Position numbers and translations under genes: made by a program. Positions 45,177 to 59,241 of a stretch of 64,000 nucleotides of DNA are shown here, piece after piece (the stretch's first letter is position 1; the number at the start of each line of letters is the position of its first letter). The notes beneath the pieces are model-generated. The model searched no databases. It saw only the letters and a program-made list of their open reading frames with translations, and had not been told where the DNA came from. This DNA is from Lytechinus pictus (taxonomy: Eukaryota; Echinodermata; Echinoidea; Temnopleuroida; Toxopneustidae). The stretch is from contig NC_087256.1 in assembly GCF_037042905.1 (NCBI RefSeq), positions 30,147,501 to 30,211,500 of the forward strand. Direction: 5' to 3'.

Positions 45177-45744
45177 AGGGATGACCCAGGCTGGAAATAT
45201 TTAAATCTCAATAAATAGAGTAAAATTCAAAAAGCAAAATACTAAAAATTTGATCAAAATCGGATAACAAATAACAAAGTTATTGAATTTTAAAGATTTG
45301 CATTTTCTTTATGAATATTCTTAAGGTGGGCTGATGATGTCATATCCCCACTTGTTCTTTTTTATTTTATTATATAAAATAAGGTTTATTACAAAAATTT
45401 CTACCAAGAACTGAAACAATTTGATTGACAACTAATTAAGTGCATTAGTTATTTATTGCTGCAACTTATTTCATCATAATGGAGATACATCATTTACACA
45501 TGTATGAAAAAAATGAAACATTTATGTAATAACACAAGAAAAAGGAAAGTGGGGATGTGACATCATCAGCCCATCTAATGAATATTCATGATGATGTGCA
45601 TCTGTTTTCACAAAATATTGATAAACTTTAAAATTCGATAACTTTGTTATTTGTTATCCAATTTTGATGAAATTTTCAGTATTTTGCTTTGTGAAATTTA
45701 CTCTATTTATTTAGATATAAATATTTTCAGCCCAGACCATCCCT
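45177..45744. mobile_element. TTAA-flanked MITE (AGGGATG-CC family)
   Basis: Ends AGGGATGACCCAGGCTG and CAGCCCAGACCATCCCT, TTAA at 45173-45176 and 45745-45748. Internal GTGGGCTGATGATGTCA and its inverted partner TGACATCATCAGCCC are shared with 7402-8004. Lies in receptor intron 2. Confidence 0.75.
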
Positions 45745-45746
45745 TT

Positions 45747-46258
45747 AAATGCATAAGAGTTATCATCTAGTCCCCAATCACAATCCTTTGGAGTGATACT
45801 GGGAACCACTCCTTTTGGAGTGAACTGCACGTCGTTATAGAGTGGTGCGTGATATAGCTCCTTTTGGAGAGAACTGTGAATCTTTTTATACACAGTTCAT
45901 GGGCCAAAAATGAGGGGGCACAACATGGTGTGTGTTTGGAAAATCTTCTCAAAAGTTTCGAGCGTGCGAAGCAAGAGAGTAAAATTTCTTTAACCTTTTT
46001 TTAAATGCATAAGAGTTATTATCTATATAGTCACTAATGACAATCCTTTCGAGTGATACTAGGAACCACTCCTTTTGGAGTGAACTGCACGTCGTTATAG
46101 AGTGCCTGACATAGCTCCATTTGGAGAGAACTGTGAATCTTTTTATACACAGTTCATGGGCCAAAAAGGAGGGGGCACAACATGGTGTGTGTTTGGAAAA
46201 TCTTCTCAGAAGTTCCGAGTGTGCGAAGCAAGATAGTAACATTTCTTTAACCCTTTTT
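45747..46258. repeat. 256-bp tandem duplication
   Basis: Two copies starting AAATGCATAAGAGTTAT at 45747 and 46003, sharing GATACT-GGAACCACTCCTTTTG, TGAACTGCACGTCGTTATAG and ACACAGTTCATGGGCC with few differences. The first copy abuts the TTAA end of the MITE at 45177-45744. Confidence 0.75.
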
Positions 46259-47315
46259 AAAATCTAACTTTTGGTTAGAATTTATAATATTATTCAGAAA
46301 AATAACAACGTATCTCAGGCTTTTCCCTCTTCTTTCCTTTGCTCCTTTTTTATTGATCGTAGATTTTTTATTTATCTATTTATTTATCTTTTTATTGATT
46401 TATTTTTAGATTTTTATATATATATTTATTTATTATTATTATTATTATTTTTTTTTATTTTTTTTTGGGGGGGGGAGCCCTCCCCCAGCAGTACGCCAGT
46501 TGGTGTCGCTGAAGTTCTTTTTGATTCTCCAATGCTTGGTGACTATACATGACCACATCACATCACATGGCTCTAATAATGAAATCGACCCCCTGAGGAA
46601 AAAAAACCGAGTGTCGAACGTTATAAACTCAGATTTGTCCGTCTTAAAACAGTTTACAAATAGCTATAAAACAAAAACAGACATAAGCGAACTTCTATCT
46701 AAATGGTTACAAGCATTCATCAGTGAGACAGACACTTTTAGCAATACAATTTAGACTTTTGTCTTTTTTCGAGGCAGGTGCAATTGGCTAACATTAACGA
46801 CATTTTCAAACACATTTAAAATGATTCTAGGAAGCTATGAACAGGACACCAATACATCAAATTCATAATCCCGCTTTGATTTTCTTTTAAAAAGTTGAGT
46901 CATAAAATGACAATAAAAACTTCCTCTTTAGTATCTTGCTTTTACCCTGAATACATTTCAAAACTGCTCTTACCAAATAAAATCCCCGTTCGCTCATTAT
47001 ACGTGATGGAGCGCGATATACTTCTTGATCGATGAATTGAAACTGATAGAAGATAGGTTTCATTGCATTGATTATAGATTATGGAGGGAAACCCCAATCA
47101 ATTTATGATAAACTATTTAGAAGTCACATGGGACACAATTCTATACTGGGCTCATCCTTTAGTTTCATAAGCAAGACATTCGATAAATCTCGAAACTAAA
47201 GTGTTTTCTAGCAACAGAGTAAACTAACATGAAGGTGTGCTGAGATAATATTAGTCATTTCAAAATGATGTTTTATTTAGATATAATTATTTTTCAGCCG
47301 AGAATACTCCTTTAA

Positions 47316-47954
47316 AGGGGGTACTCCAGACTGAAAATAATATGATTTGATGGATGAGCTAAAAGAAAAATCAGACAAACAAAAAAACTGAAATTGTCAT
47401 CAAAATTGGAGAAGGAAAACGGATGACACATTATAAAGATTTGCATGATTTCGGAGAAACAGTTCTATGCATGTCTTTATGAATATTCAATGAACAAACC
47501 GATGACGTCATTTCCCCATTTTGTATTTTGTTACATAGAATAATCTTTATTCAAACTTTGTCCTCTAATAACGAAAAGGAAATTTGATCGACATCTGATT
47601 TTGTGCATTGGTTATTGGTTGAATGTATGATATGTATCCCCTGTAACAAAATAGGCTGCAGCAGTTATTATAAACAATTGAAATTAGGAATTCATCCATT
47701 TTTTAATTCTTGGAGATAAATTGGAATAAACATAATTTAATATAATAAAATACCAAGCTATAAATGCGGATATGACATCATCAGTTTGCTCATCGAATGT
47801 AGCCAAGACTTGGTTTTCCGAAATAATGAAAATCTTAAAGATGTCAAAATTTCGTTATTCCTTTTCAAATTTCGATCAAATTTTCAGTGTTTTGTTTGTT
47901 TGAATTTTCTTTATCAGCTGTGCAAATATTATTTTCAGACTGGAGTATACCCCT
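47316..47954. mobile_element. TTAA-flanked MITE (AGGGGGTACTCCAG family)
   Basis: Ends AGGGGGTACTCCAGACTGA and CAGACTGGAGTATACCCCT, TTAA at 47312-47315 and 47955-47958. Directly to its left is a right-end remnant of another MITE (CAGCCGAGAATACTCC). Confidence 0.75.
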
Positions 47955-48084
47955 TTAACATGATCAACGACACGAGTGGGTGGATGACTTCAGATAGAGC
48001 GGTTGTCTCTTCTCCCTGGTGAATGACAGTGAGGTAACTGCTCATTCTTATACGATTTGAGAAGTCAAATAATACTTCAGCTCC

Positions 48085-48522
48085 AATAAGCCTGTTCACG
48101 GTTGTAAACTGCGCACGAGCAGAAAAAGGTCATTGGAGACAACCATGAAGGTGGCTTTCAAATTCACTGACATAGGCATTTGTGATTTGATGATTATTCA
48201 TGTATTCCTTTCAAAATATTTATCACATCCAAGCTGAAGAGTAATAAATAGAGCCTTCATAATCACTGGTATTTGACAGTAGCCTAAACAGTAGTCAAAT
48301 GTGCCAAAGGCAGACAATAAAACAGATTTCCAAACTTTATCCCTGATGTACTATTCTAGTCACCTGGTCTATACAATGCCTTTTGTTCTTAGAATTTGAA
48401 TACTCTACCGGTAAAGCTTACGCAACATCTACATTTTGAAAATGATAGTGCTTATCCTAATGAAAAGTCACAAAGGTCATTTGAGAAAAGTTGATCATGA
48501 GCTAACCGTGAACTGGCTTATT
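48085..48522. mobile_element. AATAAGCC-GTTCACGGTT MITE
   Basis: Ends AATAAGCCTGTTCACGGTT and AACCGTGAACTGGCTTATT; AAAAGGTCATTGGAGAC is paired with CACAAAGGTCATTTGAG in the same orientation further in. In receptor intron 2. Confidence 0.6.
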
Positions 48523-48683
48523 AAAACCAGTGATGGTGCTACTGTCATATCAACGGAACTTATACTCCGAACCAACTAATGATATACCATTAGAAATAAC
48601 GTAGTAATTATGATCTTGTCTGACATATTTCTTGTAACAAAAGTAGATAGATTTTATTTTGAAAGTCAATGGATGCTGACAAC

Positions 48684-49075
<392 letters not shown>

Positions 49076-50004
49076 CCCACTAGCAAAATTGAGATTTTTA
49101 GGGGGCCTGACTGGCGTATGGGGAAAATTTTCTTTAAATCTACGAGCGAGCAAAAAATTGTGTCCTTTTGTACACAAAATTCTAATTTAGTCATAAATGT
49201 TGACATAACCTTTAAAAAATATCATATTTCACACCTTTTCCTTTCCGGTCCTTCCCTTTCACTTTTTTTTTTCTTTCTTGGTATTGATAATTTGTTGGGG
49301 TGTTAGGGCCCCCTAAGCCCCCATCTTTACGCCATCACCATCACCACCAAACCACCACCGCCACCATATACCACACATACTTCCATGCAACCAATCGTGC
49401 CCATGCTGTTTCAAGATTCGCCATGTTGAAAGATAGATTGATAATTAACTTATGGGGTGTCGCTTTGGGGATACAAGATAACACCAAAGGAATGTGAATT
49501 CATCAATGTCCTTCGCCCTTTTTTTATTGATCTGTAAACTCTCAAATTGGCAACAGATGCCGTCTAAGAATCAATTAACGCTGTCGTGCTGTAAAATCAT
49601 ATATAAAACCAAAAAGGAAATAGTACTTGTTCGTACCTCGTTTTGTATGTAATTGAGGGCTTTAATTAAGGATATTATGGGGGATGAAAAAGGAAATTCC
49701 ATTGCGAATCTTGTATCATGAGAAAAAAAACGGGGATGAATAGAAAATGATCAGTTACAAGGATATTATTATGAATCAATTACAGCAGTATTGCAATGGT
49801 CAGGAAATATGTTTTATTAATACGGTTAATGAATGTCATTATCTGATTATGATATATCCATTTGTCAGGACAAATGAATATTCATTTTTATAACAATTTG
49901 TTCTTTTCTTTTTGAGATAAGATCCCAAAGAGTAAATATTATTATCGACGGTAGTGAATATTCATGAAGATTATGCTGCTTGCTGCTTGTGATTTAGAAT
50001 GAAA

Positions 50005-50103
50005 AAAAGAAGAAGAAGAAGAATGAGAAGAAGAAGAAGAAGAAGAAGAAAAATGAAGAAGAAGGAGGAGAGGAAGAAGAAGAAGAAGAAAAAGAAGAAG
50101 AAA
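50005..50103. repeat. (GAA)n microsatellite
   Basis: About 100 bases of AAGAAG with GGAGGAG interruptions, receptor intron 2. Confidence 0.85.
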
Positions 50104-51167
50104 TAGGACACTAATCCTAGTAACCATGGTAATACTGAGACGAGTATTATGACATTTTTTTGCCTAAAATCTATTTTGTTATTATTGTCATATTCTTAAT
50201 CCCTTTTCTATTTTCCATTCCCCTTTTTTTGCTCTCTGAAGTATTTCAACCATCACTTCAACTTTTGCTCTTATATTACTAAGAAATCCTCAGAAATTGA
50301 AAAGAAAAATGAACGAATAAGAAACATTTGAAAATATGTAAAAGAACAAAACATGAAGAACGTTCAAAATAGATAATCCCCCACTTTTTTAAGTTTTTCG
50401 AGTACATTAGTAATAATTACACACAGGAGGTACATGTATATTTGGAACAGTTATACCCCCAATCATACCGAGTATGTTTGGACTGTTTCGAATGTAGCAA
50501 GCCTGTATAGTTGTTTAAATACCTGAAAAAAATGATGTGTTATAATATAATACGGCTAAATCAAATATTTATTCACCAAACACATGTTCTCAGAGGTTTG
50601 GTTTGTTAAGGTATGAAAGCAAAACAATTATGCAATGCTAATTCTGAAGAGCTAGATATTACAGGGGATTATTCTTTTTCCGATTCCAATTCTTATAGCA
50701 TTTCCTTATATGGTCGTATTCAAAGATGTGATGATCACGTGATTTGTTGTAACACAATGAATATTTATTACCCTTGGCAAGAGGTTTCGCTCCACTTATA
50801 CCCTTGATGGTCTTCAGTAAAATGCAAACGTTGTATCCTTTATCTAAAGAGTTTTTCAAGTGGTTGAAAAAGGGGAATTTTTCTAGTTTCTGCATTTTAC
50901 TTCCCTCTCAAAAGAATAAGGATTGAGGACAGCAAGGAAGAATACATTTTTAGATCTAGCAGTTGAAGGAAATGAAATTTGTTTATTTCCCCTACTTTAC
51001 TTTCAGCTGGAATTCATGAATACAGATATCAACTGAACTATTATTGAAAAACCAATTGGAAAAAAAATTAATTGGTGTCACATTTCAGAGACATATAAAT
51101 CGAATTGTGAATTCGAAATAATGTTCATGATCATACAATACAAAGTTGACACACGATGTTATAATTT

Positions 51168-51392
51168 ACACTGTAAAAAATATTGGGTAAATATTTTACC
51201 GCCACGAGGGTACTTATGTGTCCAACCAATTTGAGGCAGTATTTTATTGTCCAGTAAGGTTAAAAAATAAGCAGCAATTACTTTAGAATGGGCAAAATTT
51301 TAATCACATTGGATAAGTAAAAAATGTCTAATGTTGGTTGGACACATAATTACCCTCACGGAGCACTTTTACCCAGTATTTTTTTAGAGTGT
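51168..51392. mobile_element. ACACTGTAAAAAA hairpin MITE
   Basis: Ends ACACTGTAAAAAATATTGGG and ACCCAGTATTTTTTTAGAGTGT, with AGGGTACTTATGTGTCCAAC opposite GTTGGACACATAATTACCCT. Receptor intron 2. Related short CACTCTAAAAA elements occur at 22790-23175, 51450-51670 and 31205-31400. Confidence 0.6.
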
Positions 51393-51449
51393 ACAATGTC
51401 TTGAGACCACTGGTGTATAGATGGGGGAGGGGTTGAGGGCTTGGAGGTC

Positions 51450-51668
51450 ACACTCTAAAAACAAATCACTCAAAAATAGTTAATAGGGTCAGCTGGGTGC
51501 AACTGTTATTCTAGTCATATTTGACTACTTTCTAGTCGTATTTTACGAGAACAGAGTTATTTCTGACTAGAATATACGTCATAAATGTGACTATCAGTGA
51601 GTGCCATATCAGTTGCACCAAGCTGACTACTGGTCTAGTCAATTTGACTGATTTATTCTAAGAGTACA
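51450..51668. mobile_element. CACTCTAAAAA-type element with TTGACTA repeats
   Basis: Begins CACACTCTAAAAACAAATCAC and ends CTGATTTATTCTAAGAGTAC. The inside has CTAGTCATATTTGACTAC, GACTAGAATATACG and GTCTAGTCAATTTGACTG in both orientations. Confidence 0.45.
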
Positions 51669-52629
51669 TAGTCCCCAAGAGTTTCAGGATCAAGAAAAAA
51701 AAATCAAGAAAAGGAAAGGAAAAAGGTGAAATATAAACTTTTCTGAATATCAAGTCAAAATTTATACAAAAATCGATTTTTGTATTAAAACGAATGAAAT
51801 TTTTTTATCACTCCCTTCGCTCCCTCGTAGACTTGCAGAAAGTTTGCCCCATATTATGCCTAGCCCCCTCAAAATTTGTGGTTCATTACGTGATACTGCA
51901 TCAGACAAAAATCAAACTTATATGTTTCTCCGACAAAATCCACCAAATATTCTTCTAGAAGAAGGCAGCAGCGTAATGAAGGGAAAAAAATGAGAGGCCC
52001 AAAAAATGATGTACGGAGATAAATTTCTAAAAGTTGCAAGCGAGCGAGCAAAATTTGACCTTTTAAAAATAAAAATCATATTATCTTTAACATGATAGCC
52101 AGAACAAAAAAAAATCATATTTTTGCCTTTCTTCCATCATTTCCTACACGTTTCTTCATATCAAAAAAAAAATTTAAGGGGGGGGGTAGACCCAACCCCC
52201 GATCTGTACGCAAGGGAAGAAATATAATCTATACTCACGAGATCGAAGCAATACTTTTGTCGTGATTTATTTTCATATCTTACCGGCGTGAAAGTGAAAA
52301 GGATCCCACACACATATCCGTGACCAACGTAAATAATACATAATCATCATATGATTTAATTAATTTCACTTTTTACTTATCATTACTTATACCGATTTAT
52401 ATTTTCATCTATCCAACGCTTGTACATCGTCATTTTATGACGTCATTGCGGTTCTAATATAGGCCATGATATCATGAAGACATCACAATCTAACTTGGCA
52501 CTTGTCAAAATATACCTTTCGTTAAGAAGTGATTTTGAACGAAAAAGGCAAAAACTTTCTGTCTCATCCACTATTATTAAAGATGACATATCTAAAAATT
52601 GCATTTGTGATTTTATGATTGTTTCTTAC

Positions 52630-53234
52630 CTTGCCGTCTCTAGAAGGCCAAACAATTAGATCATCATCGATCAGAATCATCTCGGATGACAGTCCATTCT
52701 CAATATATCGTCCTATGAGCACGCCTCCTCCTCCGCTGGTATTCATCTCCGGTCGAGGTGATGCGATCCGCCCCGCCCTGATGTCGAATCCCCATGGCAA
52801 CACGCTCACACTCTCGAGCACACCGCCAAACTTGTTCATGGGGTGACTCTCGTTGGTCGATGGGAGTACCTCTCGAGCGACGACGTCGTCGAAGCTCGAC
52901 GTCGACGAGCACGACGAGTTCTGGGTTGTTCTCGATGAACTGCAGATAATGTGGTTCTCGATCATCCGGTATGCTAGGTAGATGTCGACGCGTTCGACTT
53001 CCTGTTTCGCCTCCATCATATCGTTGTCGACCCTTGAACAGAGTGTATCAGCACGGCGTCGAATCCCTTGATGATCACGGGAAGAGCAGTTCGATCTCCT
53101 TGAACACCAGTCGACCAGGAAGTCGCCCAGACTCTCGGATAGCGAGTATTTTGTCGGAGTGATGAGTAGTGTCCAGTCATTTTTGATAATTTTTTGATCG
53201 ACGCTGTCCAAGGTGGCCAAGATCCAAACAAGAT
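52630..53234 (-). CDS. class C GPCR, exon 2: rest of the Venus flytrap domain
   Basis: Internal exon of 605 bases, residues 285-486. The acceptor is a pyrimidine/AT tract ending TTTTCTAG; the donor is GGCAAG followed by GTAAGA. It enters in phase 1, completing an Asp codon (THPD then LVWILATLD), and leaves in phase 0. The sequence carries DWTLLITPTKYSLSESLG, a helix with DIYLAYRMIENHI, and near the end GRYIENGLSSEM followed by LIVWPSRDGK, which corresponds to the last strand before the cysteine-rich linker in mGluR-type receptors. There is an unusual Ser-rich stretch (SSSRTTQNSSCSSTSS) in the middle, probably a loop insertion. GC content is higher than the surrounding AT-rich intron. Confidence 0.84.
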
Positions 53235-56200
53235 CTAGAAAATATTAAAAACATATACCATTACGAAAACGCTTTATATTTGATATACTCTTACATTGGG
53301 TGCATTTTAGGGGGCTGAGTTCAAGATAATTCATAATGGGTATAATGCACTGTTTTGAAAAGTTTCAGAGCGAGTGAAGCGAATGACCCCCCTCCAAAAA
53401 AAAAATGATAATGATAATTAAAAAGTAAATAAAATATCGTAAACCTTTGCGTAATAAATTTGGCAAGTAAAAATTCATAGTCGGCTAAATATTTGAAATA
53501 TAATGTTGAAAATATACAGTAATCTAACAAAAGATATATATTTCATTAACTTTAACCAATCAATACTGTGATTTATTATGTGAAAAATTCGGGCAAATCA
53601 GCACTGACATGGCTGCAAAATATGTAAGTGGAAATATATCAAAGTGGAAAAATAAGATAATTATAAAAGTAACATATAAAAAAGAAACGAAAAGTATGAT
53701 CGCTTTTATCTATATAACCTTTTATTTTATGTAGTTATAACGTCAAGAAAGGGAGTCCGATCCAATTGACATAACACATTGCTTGGAAAAACATTGCATT
53801 TCGAATTCTGATATTTGTATGCATGCCATCATTGTGAAAATGCTACCCTACAACTACAACCCTGCCCCCCCCCCCCCCCCCGCGTTTCGCACCAGTGCTT
53901 AGAAACGTATAAAAATGTTATCTGAACATTAATTTTCACTGATTTGAAGTAACGGAAATTATGGTCGGAAAAGTAAAGTTTCGTTTATACTTTGTAATGT
54001 GCGATATGGATTGTCAAAATTAAACTTTAATTTTCAACCTAGACCATAAGCAGATGATTACCGAAACGCTCGAGAAAAAAAAGATTTGAAGAAATCATTA
54101 CGTATAATTTATTATGATACTGGATATTTTCTCACTCGCAGTCATTAAATTATTTGTACATGAACTCCCCTTTCGGGGAAGACATGAATATTCATCAGTC
54201 GAGAAATGCAATTGATTATCTAAGAGGAAGAATTTGTCAACATAACTAAAATGACAGATTACTTCAAAAGTTCAAATCACACTCGACCATTTCAAGGAAA
54301 CATTAAAGGACTAGTCATCGTATGTATTTGCATTTCAATTTATTTCTGTCATTTTCTAAAAAAAAAAAACCCGGCCGCATCTTTTTATTTCACTTTTTAT
54401 TCAACACTTTTTATTTCAAAGACGAAACGAGTCATTAATTCGTATTGGAACGAAATATAAAGCCGCTGTCATACTTGCTATCACGAATTGTATTTTCAAA
54501 TTCGCAACACAAAATATTAAGAATTTACATTTTTTATCGGGAAATCATTATGCGTTGTTGACAATAGGCAATTCTTGATTTTAAGAAATGGGATAAAAAA
54601 ACGGTATATAGCCTCCATACAACGGTATATACACTGGCTATAAGATATTCAGATGTGGCAGCCCCCTTGATAATCTATTTGGTTGAGAACAAATTATTTA
54701 TGTTTTGTTTTGGGCAAAAATATACCATGTATACGAAGCCCCCGATGTAGCATGACATGTTTTTATTTTCCTAACTAAATGGGTGAGAAAAAAAAAACAT
54801 AAGAAAAATCCGAACGACAATTTTCCATTATTCAATGTGAGCTCATTGTTGACATTATCCGTGAAACAAAGAGGTTTCAAATGAGATGAAGTAACAGCAA
54901 ATAAAATCTCTTTGAACAAGGTTAAAAGCCGCCAGCAGAAAGTATGTCAGGCATGCACTTTGCTCAACATCTCTTGCAATTGTGTAGACAAATGATTCCC
55001 GCATGACTCCTCAGCTATAGGTCATACATAAAGGGAAATATGCTTTTGTGATGATAATTACTTTTTCGCCGCATCTTGGTCCGGTTATATGTATAGTACA
55101 TAATTCGGAGGCATGCGAAAATAAACTATGCAATATGTCCTGAAATATGACTCTAATTTGCTCGACTGGGCATGTGCGGGCACTCATCTGGCATAATACA
55201 GTAATGAAAAACAATATTCCACCGACCACATTTGAAATTTTTATTCGCCGCAATCGATCGGAAAGTGTTAAAATCTGGTTTCATTAAAGGTCAAATTCTT
55301 TCTTTTTTCACTAATTAAAGGTTAATTGATATAATCTTGGCAAATATCTCGTCGTAATAGTGCTTGGTTATTGATGTTTTGTCATGCATTCAAATTTCAG
55401 TTTGTTTATTAATATGAAAGATGGAAATTTGATACAAATGGATATTCGTAAAATTTCACCCCTCGGATTTCTTCACTGAAACTGGCGGCTTCGAAGGCGG
55501 ACATCAAAAGGTCCTAATATTGCCGTTCTTTCTTTTGTGCTTCTTTAGAAATGAACAGCTGCTTGAATAAATTTGTTGTCTGTTGGAACTCCAGTCATAG
55601 AATCTTCTTGGTGAAACTATCAGACCACCTCTCATGTATATACACACAATTTAAATACAATTATGCGTACTTTCAAAGAAAGGGGAACAAAATGCTACAA
55701 AGTCGGCAGTCCCTTGTTATCCCCACAAGTAAAAAAAATGATAATTATCACCGTGACTGATACTATTGATGGCTACACGCAAATACATAAACGGTACACA
55801 CAAAGTTAAAAAAGGAGACGACAGTAAACTTAACCCAGCCGTAAGCCCATGCACGACCCGGATAATTTGTCACGGAGAGACTGGACAGAGATGTCCTAAA
55901 GAACCGTTAGACCATAAACCGGATATGATGGTTCAAGTTCTTGTCTTTGGGGGTCGTGCATTATTCATTCAGATCCGGTTGATTTTTTTTCCAGGGAACG
56001 AAGTTTGCGTTGTCATAGGGGAGGCATGATAGTTATGCATACCCGGTAAATAAATATTATTGAAGTTTAATAATATTATGAGAGGAAATGGGAAGTAAAA
56101 CCCACATAATGGATATAAGAGAGAGAGAGGGGGGGGGGGGGTGCTTAGAAATAGGAAAAATATGGCGAGGGGAATAATATACTAGAAGGGCTGAATCAGA

Positions 56201-56590
56201 AAAACAATCTTAAACACGATGGAATAAAGAAAAGGGACGAATTCATAGAAGAAGAGAGAGTGAGAGGGGGGGGGGGGGGGTGAGGGAGAGAGACAAAAAG
56301 AAAATCATTTTGATGGGCATTGATGATGATGATGATAAATGGTGCATTCTAAAGAGAAAGAATCTTTTGAAATATCTTTCCCATGTCCTGTGGAACTCAT
56401 TACCAATTTTTCACCATAACAACTCTTCCAATTACTTTTATGTCTTTTCCGGCAATGGGTTGATTATGATAATGACCTATATACGTGGAGAGCCGGTACA
56501 CTGTAAAAAAAATAGTTGAAACTACTCAATAAAATTGTGGCAAAAATTGCCTTAATTTTTTTCAAGTATTTCTGAGTTTGGCAGTTTTAA

Positions 56591-57142
56591 AGGTCAAGTC
56601 CACCCCATAAAACTTCATAAAAATCGGATGTAAAATAAGAAAGTTATGACATTTTAAAGTTTCGCTTATTTTTCACAAAACAGTTATATGCACAATTCAG
56701 TGATATGCAAATGAGAGGGTCGATGATGTCACTCACTATTTCTTTTGTTTTTTATTGTTTGAATTATACAATATTTCAATTTTTACGAATTTGACAAATA
56801 GGACCCTCTTGTTTGAACCACAAAATATTAAAACAATGGAATCCCATGCATGTTCAGGGAGGAAAATTTTTTTTTTTTCACATGGCAATGAGGAGAAAAT
56901 TAAAATATTTCATATTTCACATAATAAAATACAAAATAAATAGTGAGTGTGTGATGTCATCGGTCCCCTCATTTGCATATCAACCAGGATGTGCATATAA
57001 CTGTTTTGTGAAAATAAACAAAACTTAAAAATGTCATTACTTTCTAATTTTAGATCGGATTTTGATGAAATTTTCAGAGTTATGCTTGTCTGATTTTTCT
57101 CTTTCTATTCAAAGCAGCTTTTTGTTGGGGTGGACTTGTCCT
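56591..57142. mobile_element. TTAA-flanked MITE (AGGTCAAGTCCACCCC family)
   Basis: Ends AGGTCAAGTCCACCCCA and TGGGGTGGACTTGTCCT (near-perfect inverted repeats), TTAA at 56587-56590 and 57143-57146. Internal GATGATGTCACTCACT pairs with AGTGAGTGTGTGATGTCATC. Lies in receptor intron 1. Confidence 0.75.
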
Positions 57143-57921
57143 TTAAGTAAAATTTACTTATTTTCTTTGCATCTATTTTACTCAAGAAAATTAAGTTACA
57201 ATAACTTAATTAAATTAAGTAATACAATCACTAAAATATTTGAAAAAAAATGGGGGAGTGAACTTTCGTGATTCCGCTCCCCCCATCGTCCCACTTTTAG
57301 TGACATCATTTTCATCTTAGACATCTTTTATCCAAATATTACACTTTGTGCATTGTCACTTACCTGTACATGTATAGGTACTGACATTGATATTTATACG
57401 CGATCATTTCATTTTTACAAATAAAACAGTGAGAATAATAAAAGCATTTTCCGAAAACCTACAAAGAAATCTGAAATTTTCTGCTAGATGACTATTTAAT
57501 GTTGCTCTTCCTTTGATTCAACAAAAGAATAAAATAGTTTTATCCAAAACAATTTCAAACACAAATATATACGAGTTATTAAAAAAATATTTACTTGCCC
57601 TCATGAATATTAATGCATTATTTAAATAAGGCGTTAATTGAAAAATATAAGTACATTCAACATGATCTTATAAGTAATAATCATCTTTGCCTAATTGAGT
57701 TAGATTTACTCAATCGAAGCAAGCTAGCAATACGTGAATTTTCTTAAATGTATAGTGAACCCAAATAAATCAAGTAAATTAAAAGACAAGTTAAAACTAC
57801 TGAAAAAACGAAAGATAATTACAAATTATAAATTCTACTTATATACATTAAGTGTTAACTACTGATTCTTTTTTTTTACAGCGTAGGCTATACATTTTCT
57901 ATATACATAAACGTAATATTC

Positions 57922-58002
57922 ATCATCATCATCGTCGTCGTCATCTTCAACATCATCATCATCATCACCGTCACCATCATCATCATCATCATCATTATCA
58001 TC

Positions 58003-58034
<32 letters not shown>

Positions 58035-58217
58035 CCATATCATCATCATCATCATTATCATCATCATCATCATCATCATCAATATCATCATCAATATCAT
58101 CATCACCATCATCATCATCATCATCATCATTATCATCATCAATATCATCATCATCACCATCATCATCATCATCCATATCATCATCATCATCCATATCATC
58201 ATCATCATCATTATCGC

Positions 58218-58274
<57 letters not shown>

Positions 58275-58301
58275 TGTCATCATCATCATCATCACCATCA
58301 C

Positions 58302-58334
<33 letters not shown>

Positions 58335-58384
58335 TATCATCATCAACATCATCATCATCAGCATCATCATCATCATCATCATTG
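57922..58384. repeat. (ATC)n microsatellite in receptor intron 1
   Basis: About 460 bases of CATCAT with interspersed ATATCATC and ATTATC. Not coding, although it gives poly-His and poly-Asp frames. Confidence 0.9.
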
Positions 58385-58959
58385 TATCAGATCCCTTAAT
58401 TGGGCAAGTCTTAGAATGCAGTCGGTTCCCCGGTTACTTAAATACAAGATTCATGCTGTCAATATATCTATGCCACTTTCGAAAAGTAGCATCGGTAATG
58501 GTATGAGGTCATTTATAGAAAACATGCATATTTCCACATAAACGTGCCTTCATCTGTGATTCTCCATTGATGGGCATCCATTAAAGTTTCATTGACAAAA
58601 ATACATTAAAATTTCATCTTCGAGGTAAAAAATAAAAATTCGAATTCTGTTTCGGCCTTGAAGCAATAACCTATTACTAATGACAGAGAAAGATTGTATT
58701 AATTAATGACCTATCACAATTCAATGGTGTATAATGTATGTTGACGTATTGTATACCATCACGAAAGCATTAATGTTTTCTCCGCTTGGCCACTTTATTG
58801 TAGTACTTAATTTTGTCAAATTATTCTCCCATCACATCAAATGCAGTGTAACTTGGTTATATTATGGAAAGCAATTTTAGATCGGAGCCTGGTCATTATC
58901 ATATGGTTATTACGGATTTAGAAGTAGGTTAATCTACCATGTTAATACACCACGTTATA

Positions 58960-59192
58960 CACTCTACAAACTGGGTGTTAAAATCGACACCGGTTGGTAT
59001 CTCTAGGGGACCACACCCTGAGGTGTTAAGATTACACCATAGAGTTTGAATATAACACCGAACAGTGTTTAAGTAAGAACAACAAAAGGTGTTGTAATAA
59101 CACTCATGGATGTTTAATTATAAATGTAGATTTGACACCGGAATGGTGTGGTTCTCTATACCTCCACCGGTTAACACCAAAACGTTAACACC
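58960..59192. mobile_element. GGTGTTA/TAACACC repeat element in receptor intron 1
   Basis: Starts CACTCTACAAACTGGGTGTTA and carries about ten TAACACC or GGTGTTA words in both orientations, ending TTAACACCAAAACGTTAACACC about 50 bases from the receptor exon 1 donor. Confidence 0.5.
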
Positions 59193-59241
59193 ATAGCTAT
59201 TGCTTTGTACATAGTGGTAAGGTGATTAATACTATATTTAC

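Larger units (their letters stand above)
53235..59241 (-). other. intron 1 of the receptor gene
   Basis: About 6 kb. Holds the AGGTCAAGTCC MITE, the largest (ATC)n array, G-runs near 56130 and 56270, and the GGTGTTA element beside exon 1. No extra exon recognised. Confidence 0.6.

Noticed and set aside
45711..46242. Pair of minus-strand frames with CCAPSFLAHELCIKRF, suggesting tandem small genes
   Set aside because: They fall in the 256-bp tandem duplication, with no splice or start signals conserved beyond the duplicated DNA.
57852..58541. Long open frames of poly-His, poly-Asp or poly-Met over the (ATC)n tract
   Set aside because: Frames exist in all registers only because the trinucleotide repeat contains no stop; the tract is intronic microsatellite.
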